From positions 1 to 64,000 of the forward strand of contig NZ_AGFG01000019.1 in the NCBI RefSeq assembly GCF_000226255.1: DNA of 64,000 nt. Reading direction: 5' to 3'. How positions within the stretch are numbered: position 1 is the first letter of the stretch; the number at the start of each line of letters is the position of its first letter. The notes beneath the pieces were generated by a model. That model had not been told where the DNA came from. It saw only the letters and a program-made list of their open reading frames with translations, and did no database searches. The position numbers and the translations under genes were made by a program. This stretch comes from Desulfovibrio sp. A2. Lineage in GTDB: Bacteria > Desulfobacterota > Desulfovibrionia > Desulfovibrionales > Desulfovibrionaceae. Shown here in pieces: positions 61,729 to 64,000 of this stretch.

Positions 61729-64000
61729 TCAGCGTTCCTGCATGGTCTGCGCCACGCGCACCAGTTGCGCGGCGTCGAGAATCAGCGAGATGCCGCCCTC
61801 GGCGTCCACGCTGGACCCGGCAATCCACGCGGCGCGGCGGCACGGGCCGCCCAGGCGCTTGATGACCGCCTGTTCCAGCCCGGCCACGCCATCCACGGCA
61901 AACCCCACGGGCTGGCCGTCCACGTTGGCGATGATGATGCGCTCGTAGGCGGGCTGCTGGCCCGGCACGTCCAGAAAGCGGCGCAGGCTGAGGCACGGCA
62001 CCAGCCGGTCGCGGTATTCCACCAGACCCAGCGTGGCGGCCTCGCCGTCCACGAAGCGCTCCAGGCACGCCTCCACCTGGGTCAGGGGCAGGATGAACGT
62101 CTCATCACCCACCCGCACGCGCAGGCCGTCGATGATGGCCAGGGTCAGGGGAATGCGCAGCCGCCAGGCCGTGCCCTCGCCCCGCCGGGTAACCACGTCC
62201 ACGCTACCGCGCAGCGCGCCCAGCGCGGTGCTGACCACGTCCAGCCCCACCCCGCGCCCGGAAAGGTCGGACACGCCGCTGGCCGTGCTGAAGCCTGGAA
62301 GAAAAAGCAGTTGCAGCAGTTCCGCGTCGCCGGGTTCCGCGTCGGGGGCCAGCAGGCCACGGGCCACGCCCACGGCGCGCAGCTTGTCCAGGTCGATGCC
62401 CGCGCCGTCGTCGGCAACGGTGATCAGCACCTCGCCCCCGGCATGCGCGGCGGACAGGCGCAGCACCGCCTCGGCGGGTTTGCCCGCCGCCACCCGCGCC
62501 TCGGCCGTTTCCACCCCGTGGTCCATGGCGTTGCGCACCAGATGCAGCAGTGGGTCGCGCAGGTGGTCGATGACGGTCTTGTCCAATTCCGTCTCGCCGC
62601 CCTCGGCCACGAAGCGCACGTCCTTGCCAAGGCGCGCCGCAAGGTCGCGCACCAGCCGCCGGAAGGCGTGGAAGGTGGCGTCCAGCGGCACCATGCGCAC
62701 CGACATGGTGCTGTCGCGCAACGATTCGGTAAGCCGCTCCAGCCCCTCGGCCAGTTCACGCAGGCGTGGGTCGTCATGGTCCGTGGCAATGCGCGAAAGG
62801 CGCGATTGCAGGATGACCAGTTCCCCCACGTTGTCCAGCAGGCGGTCCACCTTGGCGCTGTCAACGCGCAGGCTGGTGGTGGGGCCTTCGTCGCCGCCGG
62901 GGCGCAGGCCCCCCACCGGAGAGGCGTCGTCGCCCAGGGCCGGGGCGCATTCCACGGCGGGTCGGCCCGGCGCCGTGGCTTGCAGGGACACTGGGCGGAC
63001 AGGCCCCGCTGCGGCCATGGAGGCCATGGAGGCTAGTTCCGCCACGGCGCGCAACGCCTCGCCGCCAGCTCCGGCGGCGGCCAGCAGCCCGGCCGCATCG
63101 GTAACGCCGCCCTGCGCCGCGATGCGGCACAACAATTCGGCCGGGGGCAGCAGCCGTTCCTCGCCCAGCACCATCACGTCCAGCCCGCCATCATCCAACA
63201 TCGCCGCGAAGGGCTCACGCACCATGACGGCGGGGTGTTCCGTGACCAGCACGGCATCCCAGCGCAGGTGGACGGATTCCGCGTCCAGCCCGTCAAGATC
63301 GGGCACCGTCTCACAATGGGGCCAGAGTTGCAGCGCGCCCAGGGCGCGCAAGCCGTCCAGCAGGCGGGAAGGATCCAGCCCCCGGCGCAGCGCGTCGGCC
63401 GACGGGGCATAGCGCAGCCAGTACACCAGCGGCTTGGCCACGCTGCTTTGGCCGCTGGTGGTCGGCAGGAAGGGTAATGCCGCGCCATCACCTTCTGTTG
63501 GATGCGGGGGCGAACCGGCATGGCCAGGATGATTTGGCCCTGCCGGTGCGGCAAACGCCGCAACGCCGTCGGCCACGCCCGACGGTGCAGCCGAGTCCTG
63601 CGCAACATCATGCGGCGCGGGTGCTGCCCACAGCGCCGCCAGCCCGGCAATGCGGTCGAGCAGGTCGCGTTCGCGCGCGGCGGTTGCAGCGGCCCTGGCC
63701 GCATGTTCCGCGCCGTCCTGGCTGGGAGCGTCCCCCGTCGGCTGGCCGGACTGAAAGGGGTGGCCGGGCTGGCCGGAAACGCCCGCCGCCAGCAACTCCT
63801 GCAGGTGGTCCTTGGCGTCCAGGCCCAAGGCCAGCAGTTCCGGCGTGGCCGGTTCGGCGGCCTTGCGCACGCTGTCGAAAAGGTCTTCCACCACGTGGGT
63901 GAAGCGGGCCACGGCGTCGAAGCCGAACATGGCCCCGGTGCCCTTCAGGGTGTGCAGGGCGCGGAACACCCGGGCCATGAGCGCGCCGTCGCCGGGATGC
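61729..64000 (-). CDS. CheA-like chemotaxis histidine kinase (5' end outside window)
   Basis: The visible 757 residues lack the start; the frame continues past the window end. The order is: Hpt domain with the phosphorylatable His in FRALHTLKGTGAMFGFD; a long Ala/Pro linker; a variable region; the dimerisation helix pair (VDSAKVDRLLDNVGELVILQSRLSRI); the ATPase domain with HLVRNAMDHG, DDGAGID, PGFSTA and GRGVGLDVV; and a CheW-like domain (LTLAIIDGLRVRVGDETFILPL). It would phosphorylate CheY and could serve the chemoreceptor at 16.3 kb. The stop abuts that of LysR. Confidence 0.92.
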   Translation of the reverse strand, partial: HPGDGALMARVFRALHTLKGTGAMFGFDAVARFTHVVEDLFDSVRKAAEPATPELLALGLDAKDHLQELLAAGVSGQPGHPFQSGQPTGDAPSQDGAEHAARAAATAARERDLLDRIAGLAALWAAPAPHDVAQDSAAPSGVADGVAAFAAPAGPNHPGHAGSPPHPTEGDGAALPFLPTTSGQSSVAKPLVYWLRYAPSADALRRGLDPSRLLDGLRALGALQLWPHCETVPDLDGLDAESVHLRWDAVLVTEHPAVMVREPFAAMLDDGGLDVMVLGEERLLPPAELLCRIAAQGGVTDAAGLLAAAGAGGEALRAVAELASMASMAAAGPVRPVSLQATAPGRPAVECAPALGDDASPVGGLRPGGDEGPTTSLRVDSAKVDRLLDNVGELVILQSRLSRIATDHDDPRLRELAEGLERLTESLRDSTMSVRMVPLDATFHAFRRLVRDLAARLGKDVRFVAEGGETELDKTVIDHLRDPLLHLVRNAMDHGVETAEARVAAGKPAEAVLRLSAAHAGGEVLITVADDGAGIDLDKLRAVGVARGLLAPDAEPGDAELLQLLFLPGFSTASGVSDLSGRGVGLDVVSTALGALRGSVDVVTRRGEGTAWRLRIPLTLAIIDGLRVRVGDETFILPLTQVEACLERFVDGEAATLGLVEYRDRLVPCLSLRRFLDVPGQQPAYERIIIANVDGQPVGFAVDGVAGLEQAVIKRLGGPCRRAAWIAGSSVDAEGGISLILDAAQLVRVAQTMQER

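Overview
The window is a gene-dense, GC-rich bacterial chromosome segment, very probably from a sulfate reducer of the Desulfovibrio/Nitratidesulfovibrio group. The reasons are the GC-saturated codon use, two ferredoxin-dependent 2-oxoacid oxidoreductases (a four-subunit Kor/Vor type and IorAB), a DUF362 ferredoxin protein, lactate permease, many signalling proteins and an LPS-type envelope. I see no prophage, transposase, rRNA, tRNA or CRISPR array. Gene content looks chromosomal, with one small accessory-looking cluster near the left end.

Layout. 0.2-4.3 kb: PhoH ATPase, a 7TM-HD phosphohydrolase and YbeY in one operon (RNA metabolism and c-di-AMP type signalling). 4.38-8.75 kb: an AT-rich perfect dyad (operator-like), then an ArsM-type methyltransferase with a 1-nt frameshift and an in-frame TGA exactly where ArsM has its conserved Cys, followed at once by a SECIS-like hairpin; then a PEP-synthase-like protein with a LamG-like C-terminus, and a rhodanese. 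This is the most unusual unit in the window. 8.8-13.9 kb (minus): nadK, an ARMT1/DUF89-like protein, a DUF4254 protein and gatB. 14.1-16.2 kb (plus): gmhA, an FmdB zinc ribbon and hemC. 16.3-19.0 kb (minus): a chemoreceptor and an XRE regulator. 19.7-22.6 kb (minus): two glycosyltransferases of the rSAM/selenodomain-associated (arsenosugar) families translationally coupled to an LpxR-like outer-membrane protein. 22.8-29.5 kb: a Lon-like protease, a zinc-ribbon mini-protein, an MFS exporter, a DUF362 ferredoxin protein and a DJ-1/PfpI protein, separated by very long perfect hairpins.

29.8-33.6 kb (minus): a phosphonate/phosphite-type ABC transporter (phnD, phnC, two phnE) with no C-P lyase genes. 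33.9-37.7 kb: a HAD phosphatase, a FakA-DegV fusion and a small orphan gene with a near-ideal terminator. 38.2-41.2 kb: 2-oxoacid:ferredoxin oxidoreductase (D, A, B, C). 41.4-47.7 kb: a small conserved-looking protein, a GNAT acetyltransferase, and a minus-strand operon of TPR protein, iorA, iorB and a sigma-54 activator, with a good promoter and terminator. 48.1-51.2 kb: proA, nadD and a TPR protein. 51.3-58.5 kb: a GT9 heptosyltransferase, a Cache-PAS histidine kinase and an EAL-CBS-GGDEF protein. 58.7-64 kb: lactate permease divergent from a LysR regulator, then a CheA-like kinase cut by the window end.

Themes: envelope/LPS work (gmhA, GT9, LpxR-like, perhaps DUF4254), energy metabolism from lactate and amino acids (lctP, Kor/Vor, IorAB) and signalling (MCP, CheA, histidine kinase, c-di-GMP protein, sigma-54 activator). 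Several genes end in short tandem repeats that alter the C-terminus. Promoter, operator and terminator calls were made by eye and carry modest confidence.
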